From assembly GCF_022414535.1 (NCBI RefSeq), contig NZ_JADWYM010000056.1:1-38197 (forward strand): a DNA stretch of 38,197 nt. Direction: 5' to 3'. The first letter of the stretch is position 1; every line of letters starts with the position of its first letter. The translations under genes and the position numbers were made by a program. Below the pieces are notes generated by a model, which saw nothing but the letters and a program-made list of their open reading frames with translations, was not told the DNA's origin and did not search any database. This stretch comes from Streptomyces sp. MUM 2J. Its GTDB lineage: Bacteria > Actinomycetota > Actinomycetes > Streptomycetales > Streptomycetaceae. Below are positions 14,908 to 23,593 of the stretch, piece by piece.

Positions 14908-15903
14908 CTACGCGGCCAGCCTGCCCGGCATCACCGCCCGTGGCCCGAACTTCGCCCGCGCGCGGTCCGCGACCTCCTCGATGCGGCGGGCCCTGTCGTC
15001 CGCGGGGTCGAAGGTGAGCTGGTGGGAGGCCTGGTCGGCGGAGGTCAGGCCCTCGGCGCGCAGGGCGAGAGCGCGAACCCGGGCACGCTGCAGGCCGAGC
15101 GCGTCGTACATGCCGTACGCCGCCCTCGCCAGGTCCGCCGAGTGCGCGGTCGGCTCCTTCAGGGTGCGGCTGCGCGTGGTCGAGGGCGGGGCGCCACCTG
15201 TTCGCGACCGGGGGAGGCCGGCGTAGCGCACGGTGAGGGTCAGACTGCGGCAGACCTTGTCCACGGCGCGCAACCGGGAGCCGAGCTCCTCGGCGGCCGA
15301 CAGCAGCGCCCCGCGGTGCCGGTCGGGGTCCAGCTCGTCGCGGCCGAAGGAGCGTTCGGTGGCGAGCGAGCACGCGACGGCGTTCGGCACGACCCGGCCG
15401 CGGTCGACGCCGTTCGCCTTCTCGCGCAGTTCGCGGCCGGCCCTGGCGCCGACCAGGCGCTGGAGCGTGGACAACGGCGCGGCGGCGACCCTGCCGAGGG
15501 TGTCGAGGCCGTACTCGCACAGGATGCGGGCGGTGGCCGCCCCCACGCCGGGGAGCGCGGTGACGGGCCTGTCGGCGAGGAACTCCGCCACCGCGTCCTC
15601 GGGCACCACGCAGGTCGCCCCGGGCCGGGCGGCGCGCAGCGCGACACGGGCCAGCACCGGGCCCGGCCCGGCTCCGATCACGCAGTCCACGCCGTGATGG
15701 GCGAGGGCGCGCACCCTGATCACCGAGGCCAGTTCGACCGCGCTGCATCCGAAGTAGCGTTCGGCGCCCCGCAGATCGGCCAGTGCCCCGTCGGGCGGCA
15801 GCGCCTCGACGACCGGGGTGAAGTCCTCCAGCAACCCCAGGAGTTCGGGCAGGGCCGCCTCCCGCGCCGACGGCAGCTGGAAACGTACGCAGAGGATGGT
15901 CAT
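14908..15903 (-). CDS. imuB: ImuB-like Y-family polymerase homologue
   Basis: 331 residues. ATG overlaps the dnaE2 stop (ATGA). It is related to Y-family DNA polymerases: thumb/HhH segment ALPGVGAATARILCEYGLDTLGRVA, and a little-finger region with LTLTVRYAGLPRSRT. The catalytic acids are missing. Where active enzymes have DxDxFFASVE there is VRFQLPSAREAA, and where they have SIDEA there is PPDGALADLRG. This loss defines ImuB, which in mycobacteria acts as a beta-clamp-binding adaptor for the error-prone DnaE2 rather than as a polymerase. Coupling to dnaE2 supports the same role here. No ImuA/ImuA' gene is present in the window. Confidence 0.85.
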   Translation of the reverse strand: MTILCVRFQLPSAREAALPELLGLLEDFTPVVEALPPDGALADLRGAERYFGCSAVELASVIRVRALAHHGVDCVIGAGPGPVLARVALRAARPGATCVVPEDAVAEFLADRPVTALPGVGAATARILCEYGLDTLGRVAAAPLSTLQRLVGARAGRELREKANGVDRGRVVPNAVACSLATERSFGRDELDPDRHRGALLSAAEELGSRLRAVDKVCRSLTLTVRYAGLPRSRTGGAPPSTTRSRTLKEPTAHSADLARAAYGMYDALGLQRARVRALALRAEGLTSADQASHQLTFDPADDRARRIEEVADRARAKFGPRAVMPGRLAA

Positions 15904-18900
15904 CCCGCACTCCCCGGGCTCTGGTGCCACAGTTTCCTTCCCACCGCGGGCCCTTCGCCCGCGGGACGCAGGTCCGCCCAGGGGTGCATCTCGTACCCCG
16001 TGGGCATCCTGATCCTGCGTTCCTCCGCCGGATCGGGGGCCTCGGAGGCCGGCTCCGGATGTCCGCCCGAACCGCCCGGACGGGCCCGCTCCGGACCGTC
16101 GCCGTCCGCCGGCGCGGGGCCGTCGCCGGCGGTGCCGGGCGACTCCGCCAGTCGGGCCGCCACCTGGTCGAGCCCGCCCCGGGCACGCAGTTCGGCCAGT
16201 TCGGCGAGGTTCCAGGCGGCAGAGCCCACCACGCTCAGGCTGCGCGGGCCGCGCCGCTGCACCACCCCGCGCACCAGCAGCAGCCAGGAGTGGAAGACGG
16301 TGTGGGCGCAGGCGTCGTGCGAGTCGTCGAAGAAGGCGAGGTCGACCAGGCCCGTGCCGTCGTCCAGGGTGGAGAAGATGACCCGCTTACCGGAGCGGAT
16401 CGGCGGCGTCTGGGTGGCCGCCTTGGCCCCCGCGACCAGTACCGTCTCACCGTGCCGCGCCTCGCGCAGACGCCGCGCGGACACCACGCCCAGCTCACGC
16501 AGGAACGCGCGGTGATCGTCCATCAGGTTGCGCGAGGCGTCCATGGACAGCACGCCCAGCTCGGCGCTGAGCCTCTCCGCGTCGGAGAGGTCGGGCAGCC
16601 CGGCCGGGGCGGTCTCCCGGCCGCCCGCCAACGGCAGCTGGCCGCCTCCGCCGCTGCGGGCTCCCCGGTGCAGCTCGGTCAGGTGCAGTTGCAGATCGCG
16701 GCGGTTGGCGCCGAAGGCGTCCAGCGCACCCACCTGCGCGAGCCGCCCGGCCAGCGGGCGGCTCGGCCGCGCCCGCTCCCAGAAGTCGAGCAGGGAGGCG
16801 TACGGCTGCCCGTCCGCGATCCGCTTCGCCTCGGCCTCGCTGATGCCGTGCACGTCGAGGAGCGCGAGCCGGAGCCCCCAGACTCCGGCCCGCACACCGG
16901 CCTGTTCGGACACCAGTTCGATACGGTGGGTGGCTCCCGACCGGTTCACGTCCAACGGCAGGACCGGCACCCCGCGCCGCCGCGCGTCCGCCAGCAGCAG
17001 CCGCTTGGGGTACATGCCGGGGTCGTGGGTGAGCAGCCCGGCGTAGAAGGCGGCCGGGTGGTGCGCCTTCAGCCACGCCGACTGGTAGGTGGGGACGGCG
17101 AAGGCGACCGCGTGCGCCTTGCAGAAACCGTAGCTGCCGAACGCCTCGACGATCTCCCAGGCCCGCCGGATCGTCTCCGCGTCGTACCCTCCCGCAGCCG
17201 CCCGCTGCGCGAACCAGACCCGGATGCGCCCCTGCGACTCGGGGTCGGACAGCCCGCGCCGCACCCGGTCGGCCTCGCCGCGCCCGCAGCCGGTCATGAT
17301 GGCGACGATGTCGATGATCTGCTCGTGGAAGACGACGACGCCGTACGTCTCCCGCAGCGGCCCCTCCAGGTCGGGGTGCGGACAGCGGATCGGCGCCCGC
17401 CCGTGCCGCGCCTCGATGAACGGCCGCACCATGTCGGCGGCGACCGGACCCGGCCGGAACAGCGAGATGTCCACGACCAGGTCGTGGAACGTGGCCGGCT
17501 GGAGCCGCCCGACCAGATCGCGCTGCCCCGGCGACTCGATCTGGAAGCAGCCCAGCGTCTCGGCGGAGCGGACGAGGCGGTACACCGCCGGGTCGTCCGG
17601 CGGCAGCGCGTCCAGGTCGATCCGCTCGCCCGTGGTCCGCGCCACCTCGGCGACGGCGTGCGCCATCGCCGACTGCATCCGCACCCCGAGCACGTCCAGC
17701 TTGAGCAGCCCGAGGTCCTCCACGTCGTCCTTGTCGAACTGCGACATGGGAAAGCCCTCGCCCCTGGTCGGCATGACCGGCGTACGGGACAGCAGGGAGG
17801 CGTCGGACAGGAGCACCCCGCACGGGTGCATGGCCACGCCGCGCGGGAGTGCGTCGAGGGCCTCGACCAGCTCCCACAGCCTGCCGTACCTCTCCCGCTC
17901 CCCGGCCAGCCGCCTCAGCTCGGGCAGTTCGTCGAGGGCCGCGCGGGCGTCGCGGGCGCGGATGTGCGGGAAGGACTTGGCGATGCGGTCGATGTCGGCC
18001 GGGTCCAGGGACAGGGCGGCGCCGACGTCACGGACGGCGTGCCGGACGCGGTAGGTCTCCGGCATCGCGACCGTGGCGACCCGCTCGGCGCCGAAGCGGC
18101 CGATGATCGCGTGGTAGACCTCCAGGCGGCGCGCGGACTCCACGTCGATGTCGATGTCGGGCAGGACGACGCGTTCCTTGGACAGGAAACGCTCCATCAG
18201 CAGCCGGTGCTCGACCGGATCGGCGTGCGCGATGCCCAGGAGGTGGTTGACGAGGGAGCCGGCGCCGGAGCCGCGCGCGGCGACCCTGATACCCATGTCC
18301 CGCACGTCGTCCACGATGCGGGCCACCGTCAGGAAGTAGGAGGCGAAGCCGTGGTGGGCGATGATGTCCAGCTCGTGGTGCATCCGCTCCCAGTACGCAC
18401 GCCGGCCGGCGTACCCCTTGCGCACCATTCCCGCCGCCGCCCGTGAGGCCAGCGCCCGCTGGGCGGTGCGGCGGCCCGCGCCGGCCAGGTGCGGCTCGGG
18501 GAAGTGGACGGAGCCCATACCGAGGTCGTCCTCGGGGTCGACGAGACACTCGGCGGCCGTCGCCTGGGTCTGCTCCAGCAGCCGGTGGGCGGCCTCGCGC
18601 CGGAAGCCGGCGGACTCGACGATCCGCTCGGCCGCCCGGAACATGGCGTCCGCGCCCTTGAGCCAGGCCTCGCCGGAGTCCAGCCCCCGCCTCGGGTCGA
18701 CGGGGACCAGGCGGCGGGCGGCGTCCAGGACGTCGGCGACCGACCCCATGCCGGGGTCGGCGTAGCGGACGGCGTTGCCGAGCACCGGGCGGACGCCCTG
18801 TTCGGCGGCGAAGCCGACGGTGCGAGCGGCCAGCCGCAGGGAGCCGGGGCCGGTGCCCGTGCGGCCATGCCAGACGGCCTCCAGGCGCAGGGCGTCGCCG

Positions 18901-19433
18901 TACGCCTCACGCCAGGGGGCGAGGAGTCTCGCGGCCCGGTCGGGGCGACCGGCGGCGAGGGCGCGACCGACGTCGGAATCGGGGCCGAGGAGCACGGTGA
19001 GGCCGTCGGCGTGGTTGTCGGACCAGGTCAGCAGCGGGGTGCCGGCGCCGGTGTGCGCCGCTGTGACGATCCGGCACAGGCCGGCCCAGCCGCGGGCGCC
19101 GTCGCGGGCCAGGAAGACGGCGCGGGGTGACGACTCGTCGACGAAGGCACCGCCGCGCACGGGGGCGCGCCGCCTCTCCCGGCGCACGGACTCGTCCCCG
19201 CGGACGGGCCCGGGCGACGGCGCCACCGCCAGGTCCGCCCCGAACAGCGGGCGCACGCCCGCCGCGGCGCATGCCTTGGCGAAGCGGACCGCACCCGCGA
19301 GGGTGTCGCGATCGGTGAGGGCGAGGGCGTCCATGCCGCGTTCGGAGGCGCGCTCGGCCAGCCGCTCCGGATGCGAGGCGCCGTGGCGCAGGGAGAACCC
19401 GGAGACGGTGTGCAGATGCGTGAAGCCCGGCAT
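15900..19433 (-). CDS. dnaE2: Error-prone DNA polymerase III alpha subunit DnaE2
   Basis: 1177 residues. The ATG at 19433 is preferred because GGGAGG lies 5 bases upstream; a GTG two codons earlier is only 1 base from it. N-terminal PHP domain (FTHLHTVSGFSLRHGASHPERL), then the C-family polymerase core with catalytic LPDIDIDVESARR and the third acid in GLLKLDVLGVR. A helix-hairpin-helix region follows, with an OB fold near the C-terminus (KRVIFSTLDDGTGLVDLAFF). Length is typical of DnaE2 and shorter than replicative DnaE. It performs mutagenic translesion synthesis after DNA damage with ImuB. Two LexA-type boxes upstream indicate SOS induction. The acidic/Gly/Pro-rich stretch near residue 1120 is a low-complexity linker. 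Confidence 0.94.
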   Translation of the reverse strand: MPGFTHLHTVSGFSLRHGASHPERLAERASERGMDALALTDRDTLAGAVRFAKACAAAGVRPLFGADLAVAPSPGPVRGDESVRRERRRAPVRGGAFVDESSPRAVFLARDGARGWAGLCRIVTAAHTGAGTPLLTWSDNHADGLTVLLGPDSDVGRALAAGRPDRAARLLAPWREAYGDALRLEAVWHGRTGTGPGSLRLAARTVGFAAEQGVRPVLGNAVRYADPGMGSVADVLDAARRLVPVDPRRGLDSGEAWLKGADAMFRAAERIVESAGFRREAAHRLLEQTQATAAECLVDPEDDLGMGSVHFPEPHLAGAGRRTAQRALASRAAAGMVRKGYAGRRAYWERMHHELDIIAHHGFASYFLTVARIVDDVRDMGIRVAARGSGAGSLVNHLLGIAHADPVEHRLLMERFLSKERVVLPDIDIDVESARRLEVYHAIIGRFGAERVATVAMPETYRVRHAVRDVGAALSLDPADIDRIAKSFPHIRARDARAALDELPELRRLAGERERYGRLWELVEALDALPRGVAMHPCGVLLSDASLLSRTPVMPTRGEGFPMSQFDKDDVEDLGLLKLDVLGVRMQSAMAHAVAEVARTTGERIDLDALPPDDPAVYRLVRSAETLGCFQIESPGQRDLVGRLQPATFHDLVVDISLFRPGPVAADMVRPFIEARHGRAPIRCPHPDLEGPLRETYGVVVFHEQIIDIVAIMTGCGRGEADRVRRGLSDPESQGRIRVWFAQRAAAGGYDAETIRRAWEIVEAFGSYGFCKAHAVAFAVPTYQSAWLKAHHPAAFYAGLLTHDPGMYPKRLLLADARRRGVPVLPLDVNRSGATHRIELVSEQAGVRAGVWGLRLALLDVHGISEAEAKRIADGQPYASLLDFWERARPSRPLAGRLAQVGALDAFGANRRDLQLHLTELHRGARSGGGGQLPLAGGRETAPAGLPDLSDAERLSAELGVLSMDASRNLMDDHRAFLRELGVVSARRLREARHGETVLVAGAKAATQTPPIRSGKRVIFSTLDDGTGLVDLAFFDDSHDACAHTVFHSWLLLVRGVVQRRGPRSLSVVGSAAWNLAELAELRARGGLDQVAARLAESPGTAGDGPAPADGDGPERARPGGSGGHPEPASEAPDPAEERRIRMPTGYEMHPWADLRPAGEGPAVGRKLWHQSPGSAG

Positions 19434-19448
19434 CCACACCTCCCGCTA

Positions 19449-19464
19449 TCGAACACCCGTTCCC
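19449..19464. promoter_or_regulatory. Second LexA/SOS-type box, partial
   Basis: TCGAACACCCGTTCCC matches the actinobacterial SOS palindrome TCGAAC-N4-GTTCGA except for the last two bases. It lies 16 bp upstream of the dnaE2 ATG. Confidence 0.5.
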
Positions 19465-19494
19465 ACATCACTCACCCCCACCATAGACCAATTC

Positions 19495-19510
19495 TCGAAC
19501 ATATGTACGA
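19495..19510. promoter_or_regulatory. LexA/SOS box upstream of dnaE2
   Basis: TCGAACATATGTACGA differs from the actinobacterial LexA consensus TCGAAC-N4-GTTCGA at one base. It is centred about 70 bp upstream of dnaE2 and about 65 bp upstream of the divergent membrane-protein gene, so it could affect either. Confidence 0.75.
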
Positions 19511-19567
19511 CAACCGTTCGGGCGCCTCCCACCTGCGAAAACGTCCGCCGCCCCGGACTGTGAGGAC

Positions 19568-20599
19568 ATGACACAGACCACCTTCCTCGGTGAGGTGAAG
19601 GACGCCGTCACCCCGCGGGCCACGCTGCTGGTCATCGGCGTGATCGCCCTCCAGCTGCTCTTCATCGCCTCGTACGTCGGTGCCCTGCACGACCCGCGGC
19701 CCAAGGACGTGCCCTTCGGCGTCGCCGCCGTCCCGCAGGCCGTGGCCCGGCAGGCGGTGACCCGCCTGGACCGGCTGCCCGGCTCCCCGCTGGACCCGCG
19801 CGTGGTGGCCGACGAGGAGACGGCGCGGGACCAGATCATGAACCGGGACATCGACGGCGCCCTGGTGGTCGACCCGGCCCGCACCACCGACACCCTGCTG
19901 GTCGCCTCCGGCGGCGGCACCGTCCTCGCCACCACCCTGGAGACACTGATCACCACCCTGGAGAAGACCCAGCAGCGCTCGGTGCGGGTCGTCGACGTGG
20001 CCCCGGCCTCCCCCCAGGACTTCGACGGGCTGTCGTCCTTCTACCTGGTCGTGGGCTGGTGCGTGGGCGGCTACCTGTGCGCCTCGATCCTCGCGATCAG
20101 CGCCGGCGCCCGGCCCGCCAACCCGCGCCGCGCGCTGATCCGGCTGGGAGCGATGGCGCTGGTGTCGATCGTCGGCGGACTGGGCGGCGCGGTCGTCGTC
20201 GGGCCGATCCTGGGCGCCCTGCCCGGCAGCGTCGCCGCGCTGTGGGGGCTCGGCGCACTGATCACCTTCGCCGTCGGCGCCGCCACCCTCGCCCTCCAGG
20301 GCCTCTTCGGCATCGTCGGCATCGGCCTGGCGATCCTGCTCGTGGTGATCGCGGGCAACCCGAGCGCGGGCGGTGCCTTCCCGCTGCCGATGCTGCCGCC
20401 GTTCTGGAAGGCGATCGGCCCGGCCCTGCCGCCGGGGGCCGGCACCTGGGCCGCCCGCTCGATCGCGTACTTCGACGGCAACGACACGACCTCCGCCCTG
20501 CTCGTGCTGTCCGCCTGGGCCGCGGGCGGAATCGTGCTCACCCTGCTGGCGGCGGAGCTGCGCAGGAGACGCCGGGAGGAGCCGCTGCCGGCACCGTAG
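19568..20599 (+). CDS. Multi-pass membrane protein, ABC-2/YhgE-like permease fold
   Basis: 343 residues. One N-terminal membrane helix (about 18-40, LLVIGVIALQLLFIASYVGAL) is followed by an extracytoplasmic domain of about 120 residues, then five or six helices (from about 160 to 330), ending in an Arg-rich cytoplasmic tail. This layout (helix, outer domain, helix bundle) is that of ABC-2-type and YhgE/DUF3533-like permeases. No ATP-binding partner is adjacent. The start is the ATG at 19568, close to the LexA box. It converges on adhE across two hairpins. Substrate unknown. Confidence 0.75.
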   Translation: MTQTTFLGEVKDAVTPRATLLVIGVIALQLLFIASYVGALHDPRPKDVPFGVAAVPQAVARQAVTRLDRLPGSPLDPRVVADEETARDQIMNRDIDGALVVDPARTTDTLLVASGGGTVLATTLETLITTLEKTQQRSVRVVDVAPASPQDFDGLSSFYLVVGWCVGGYLCASILAISAGARPANPRRALIRLGAMALVSIVGGLGGAVVVGPILGALPGSVAALWGLGALITFAVGAATLALQGLFGIVGIGLAILLVVIAGNPSAGGAFPLPMLPPFWKAIGPALPPGAGTWAARSIAYFDGNDTTSALLVLSAWAAGGIVLTLLAAELRRRRREEPLPAP

Positions 20600-20600
20600 G

Positions 20601-20672
20601 GCGGGGCGCGAAGGCCCCGCAAGCGGCCCCGGCGCCCGGCCGGGGCAACCGGTCCGCCCGGCCGGGCGCCGG
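20601..20672. terminator. Two tandem terminator hairpins between the membrane-protein gene and adhE
   Basis: Hairpin 1: GCGGGGC (20601-20607) pairs with GCCCCGC (20614-20620). Hairpin 2: perfect 16-bp arms at 20629-20644 and 20657-20672 with a 12-base loop. Both lie between convergent stops (20599 and 20704) and can serve both genes. Confidence 0.75.
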
Positions 20673-20703
20673 AGCACCCGGTCCGGGCGGACCGTCCTGC
20701 CAC

Positions 20704-23328
20704 TCAGGCGCCGTAGTACGCCTTCCGCATCAGCTCCTCCATGTCCTCCAGCATCGGCATCCGCGGGTTGGCGGGCGCGCACTGGTCGGCGTAGGCGTTC
20801 ATCGCCTGCTGCGGGAGGGCCGCCAGGAAGGCCCGCTCGTCGACCCCCGCCTCCTGGAAGGAGGCCGGGATGCCGCAGCGCTCCCGCAGTTCCTCCACCG
20901 CCCGGGCGTACGACTCCACGCCCTCCTCGGGAGTGGCCGCCGGCAGGCCCAGCATGCGCGCGATGTCCTGGTAGCGCTCGGGCGCACGGTAGGTCTCGGC
21001 CTTCGGCCAGGGGGTCGCCTTGTGGGTGACCGTGCCGTTGTGCCGGATGACGTGCGGCAGCAGCAGGGCGTTGGTGCGGCCGTGGGCGACGTGGAAGGTG
21101 TTGCCGAGGGTGTGGGCCATGGCGTGGACCATGCCGAGGAAGGAGTTGGCGAAGGCCATCCCCGCGACGGTCGAGGCGTTGTGCATCCTTTCCCTCGCCC
21201 GCGGGGCCTTCGCGCCCTCCTTCACGCAGGCCTCCAGGTTCTCGAAGATCAGCCGGATCGCCTGGAGGCACTGCCCGTCGGTGAAGTCGGAGGCGTAGAC
21301 GGAGACGTACGCCTCGGTGGCGTGGGTCAGGGCGTCGAAGCCGGAGTCGGCGGTGACCGCCGGCGGGAGGTCCATCGCGAGGACCGGGTCGACGATCGCG
21401 ACGTGCGGGGTGAGCGCGTAGTCCGCGAGGGGGTACTTCTGGGCGGCGGCCGGGTCGGAGATCACGGCGAACGGGGTGACCTCCGAACCGGTGCCCGAGG
21501 TGGTCGGGACGGCCACCAGCCTGGCCTTCTCCCCCAGCTGCGGGAACGTGTAGGCCCGCTTGCGGATGTCGAAGAACTTCTCCCTCGTGTCCGCGAACTC
21601 CACCTCCGGGCGCTCGTACATCAGCCACATCACCTTCGCCGCGTCCATCGGGGAGCCGCCGCCGAGCGCGATGATGGTGTCGGGCTCGAACTCCCGCATG
21701 GTGGCGGCACCCGCCCGCACGGTGGCCAGCTCCGGGTTGGGCTCGACGTTGGCGATGACCTGGAGGGTGACCGGCTCCTCGCGGGAGTTGAGGATCTCGG
21801 TGACCCGGCGGACGAAGCCCAGCTGCTCCATGGTGCGGTCGGTGACGAGGGTGACGCGGTGCATGCCCGGCATCGCCTTGAGGTAGCGCAGCGCGCCCTT
21901 CTCGAAGTAGATCTTCGGCGGCACCTTGTACCACTGCATGGTGTTGTTGCGCCGCCCGATCCGCTTGATGTTGAGGAGGTTGACCGCGGAGATGTTGTCC
22001 GACACCGAGTTGTGGCCGTACGACCCGCAACCGAGGGTGAGTGAGGGCAGGAAGGCGTTGTAGACGTCGCCTATCCCGCCCAGGCTCGCGGGGGCGTTGA
22101 CGATGATCCGGACCGCCTTGACCCGCCGGCCGAACTCCTCGGTCAACTGCTCGTCCTCGGTGTGGATCGCGGCCGAGTGCCCGAGTCCGTCGAACTCGAC
22201 CATGCGGACGGACAGTTCCAGCCCCTCCTCGACCGACCCGGCCTTCAGCGCGGCCAGCACCGGGGAGAGCTTCTCCCGGGTCAGCGGCTCGCGCTCGCCG
22301 ACTTCCGCGCACTCGGCGACGAGCACCGAGGTGGACTCGGGCACCGTGAACCCGGCTTGTTCGGCGATCCAGGCGGCGGACCGGCCGACGACCGCCGAGT
22401 TCAGCTTCGCCTCCCCGCAGTTGGTGCCCTGCGCACCGACGCCGAACAGGAACTGCTCCAGCTTCGCCTTCTCGGCGGCGGTGACGACATGGGCGCCGAG
22501 CCGCCGCATCTCGGCCAGGCCGGCCTCGTAGACGGTGTGGTCGAGGACGACCGCCTGTTCGGAGGCACAGATCATGCCGTGGTCGAAGGCCTTGGACAGC
22601 ACGATGTCGTGGACCGCCCGGGCGAGGTCGGCGTCCGCGGCGACGTACGCGGGCACGTTGCCGGCGCCGACGCCGAGCGCGGGCTTGCCGCACGAGTAGG
22701 CGGCCCGCACCATCGCGTTGCCTCCGGTGGCGAGGATGGTGGACACGCCCGGGTGGTGCATCAGCCGCCGGGTCGCCTCCATCGACGGCTCCTCGATCCA
22801 CTGCACGCACCCCTCGGGGGCGCCGGCCGCGACGGCCGCGTCCCGGACGATGCGGGCGGCCTCGGCCGAGCATGCCTGGGCGTTCGGGTGGAAGGCGAAG
22901 ACGATCGGATTGCGGGTCTTCAGGGCGATCAGCGCCTTGAAGACGGTGGTCGAGGTCGGGTTCGTCACCGGGGTCATCGCGCAGACCACGCCGACCGGCT
23001 CGGCGATCTCGGTGACACCGGTCAACTCGTCGCGGCGTACGACGCCGACGGTGCGCAGGCCGCGCATCGAGTGGGTGACGTGCTCGCAGGCGAAGATGTT
23101 CTTGACGGCCTTGTCCTCGAACAGGCCCCGGCCGGTCTCCTCGACCGCGAGCCGGGCCAGCTCGCCGTGGGCGGCGAGGGCCGCGAGGGACGCCTTCTGG
23201 ACGATGCGGTCGATCCGCTCCTGGTCGAGGTCCTCGAACCGGTCCAGCGCCTTGAGGGCGCCCTCCACCAACGCGTCCACCCGTTCTTCGACCTGCCGCT
23301 CTTCGACCTGCCGTTCATCGACCTGCAT
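20704..23328 (-). CDS. adhE: Bifunctional acetaldehyde-CoA / alcohol dehydrogenase AdhE
   Basis: 874 residues. Converts acetyl-CoA to acetaldehyde and then ethanol, using NADH for both steps. The N-terminal half is a CoA-acylating aldehyde dehydrogenase with catalytic Cys254 in DHGMICASEQAV. The C-terminal half is an iron-dependent alcohol dehydrogenase: GGGSPMDAAKVMW, the DALTHATEAY metal site, and MVHAMAHTLGNTFHVAHG with the remaining metal histidines. Length is close to E. coli AdhE (about 890), so both halves look complete. The start ATG follows AAGGAGG. The N-terminus has an odd repeat, Q-V-D/E-E-R three times. An E. coli-like fermentative enzyme in an aerobe suggests a role under oxygen limitation; I see no Rex operator upstream. 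Confidence 0.96.
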   Translation of the reverse strand: MQVDERQVEERQVEERVDALVEGALKALDRFEDLDQERIDRIVQKASLAALAAHGELARLAVEETGRGLFEDKAVKNIFACEHVTHSMRGLRTVGVVRRDELTGVTEIAEPVGVVCAMTPVTNPTSTTVFKALIALKTRNPIVFAFHPNAQACSAEAARIVRDAAVAAGAPEGCVQWIEEPSMEATRRLMHHPGVSTILATGGNAMVRAAYSCGKPALGVGAGNVPAYVAADADLARAVHDIVLSKAFDHGMICASEQAVVLDHTVYEAGLAEMRRLGAHVVTAAEKAKLEQFLFGVGAQGTNCGEAKLNSAVVGRSAAWIAEQAGFTVPESTSVLVAECAEVGEREPLTREKLSPVLAALKAGSVEEGLELSVRMVEFDGLGHSAAIHTEDEQLTEEFGRRVKAVRIIVNAPASLGGIGDVYNAFLPSLTLGCGSYGHNSVSDNISAVNLLNIKRIGRRNNTMQWYKVPPKIYFEKGALRYLKAMPGMHRVTLVTDRTMEQLGFVRRVTEILNSREEPVTLQVIANVEPNPELATVRAGAATMREFEPDTIIALGGGSPMDAAKVMWLMYERPEVEFADTREKFFDIRKRAYTFPQLGEKARLVAVPTTSGTGSEVTPFAVISDPAAAQKYPLADYALTPHVAIVDPVLAMDLPPAVTADSGFDALTHATEAYVSVYASDFTDGQCLQAIRLIFENLEACVKEGAKAPRARERMHNASTVAGMAFANSFLGMVHAMAHTLGNTFHVAHGRTNALLLPHVIRHNGTVTHKATPWPKAETYRAPERYQDIARMLGLPAATPEEGVESYARAVEELRERCGIPASFQEAGVDERAFLAALPQQAMNAYADQCAPANPRMPMLEDMEELMRKAYYGA

Positions 23329-23514
23329 GGCAGGCCTCCTTCACCCTGAGCCTTCGCCGACGGCTCCATTCGACACCCCCGGCGGGCGGCGGCCGGGCCG
23401 AGAACGGCCCCATCCACAGGGACCAAGGTCCCTGCTCCGGTACGCGCACGTCCCGCCCCGCCCACCTCGGGTACGTTCCGCCGCGGGCCGCCCGGCGGCG
23501 CCTTCGCCCCCGGA

Positions 23515-23553
23515 CAGCACAGGAGCCCCCACCGGGCGGGGGCTCCTGTGCTG
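23515..23553. terminator. Strong hairpin terminator after the streptogrisin gene
   Basis: Perfect 16-bp arms (23515-23530 and 23538-23553), 7-base loop, 41 bp beyond the protease stop on its strand. It also separates the protease from adhE, which follows on the same strand and so needs its own promoter in 23329-23514. Confidence 0.85.
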
Positions 23554-23593
23554 CCGGCTGCGGACCGGTCCGTGCGGGATGCCGGGACGCCTG

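Noticed and set aside
15924..22873. Very long reading frames opposite dnaE2 and adhE (840 codons on + opposite dnaE2; over 1100 codons on - overlapping the membrane-protein gene and adhE in another frame)
   Set aside because: They are GC-skew shadows: Arg/Gly/Ala/Pro-rich products with no family resemblance, lying over genes with clear motifs.
23281..23328. Short direct repeats as a CRISPR-like array
   Set aside because: The 15-bp units are in-frame codons of adhE with no spacers.
23329..23514. Rex operator for adhE
   Set aside because: I looked for TGTGAA-N6-TTCACA-like symmetry in the upstream region and found none.
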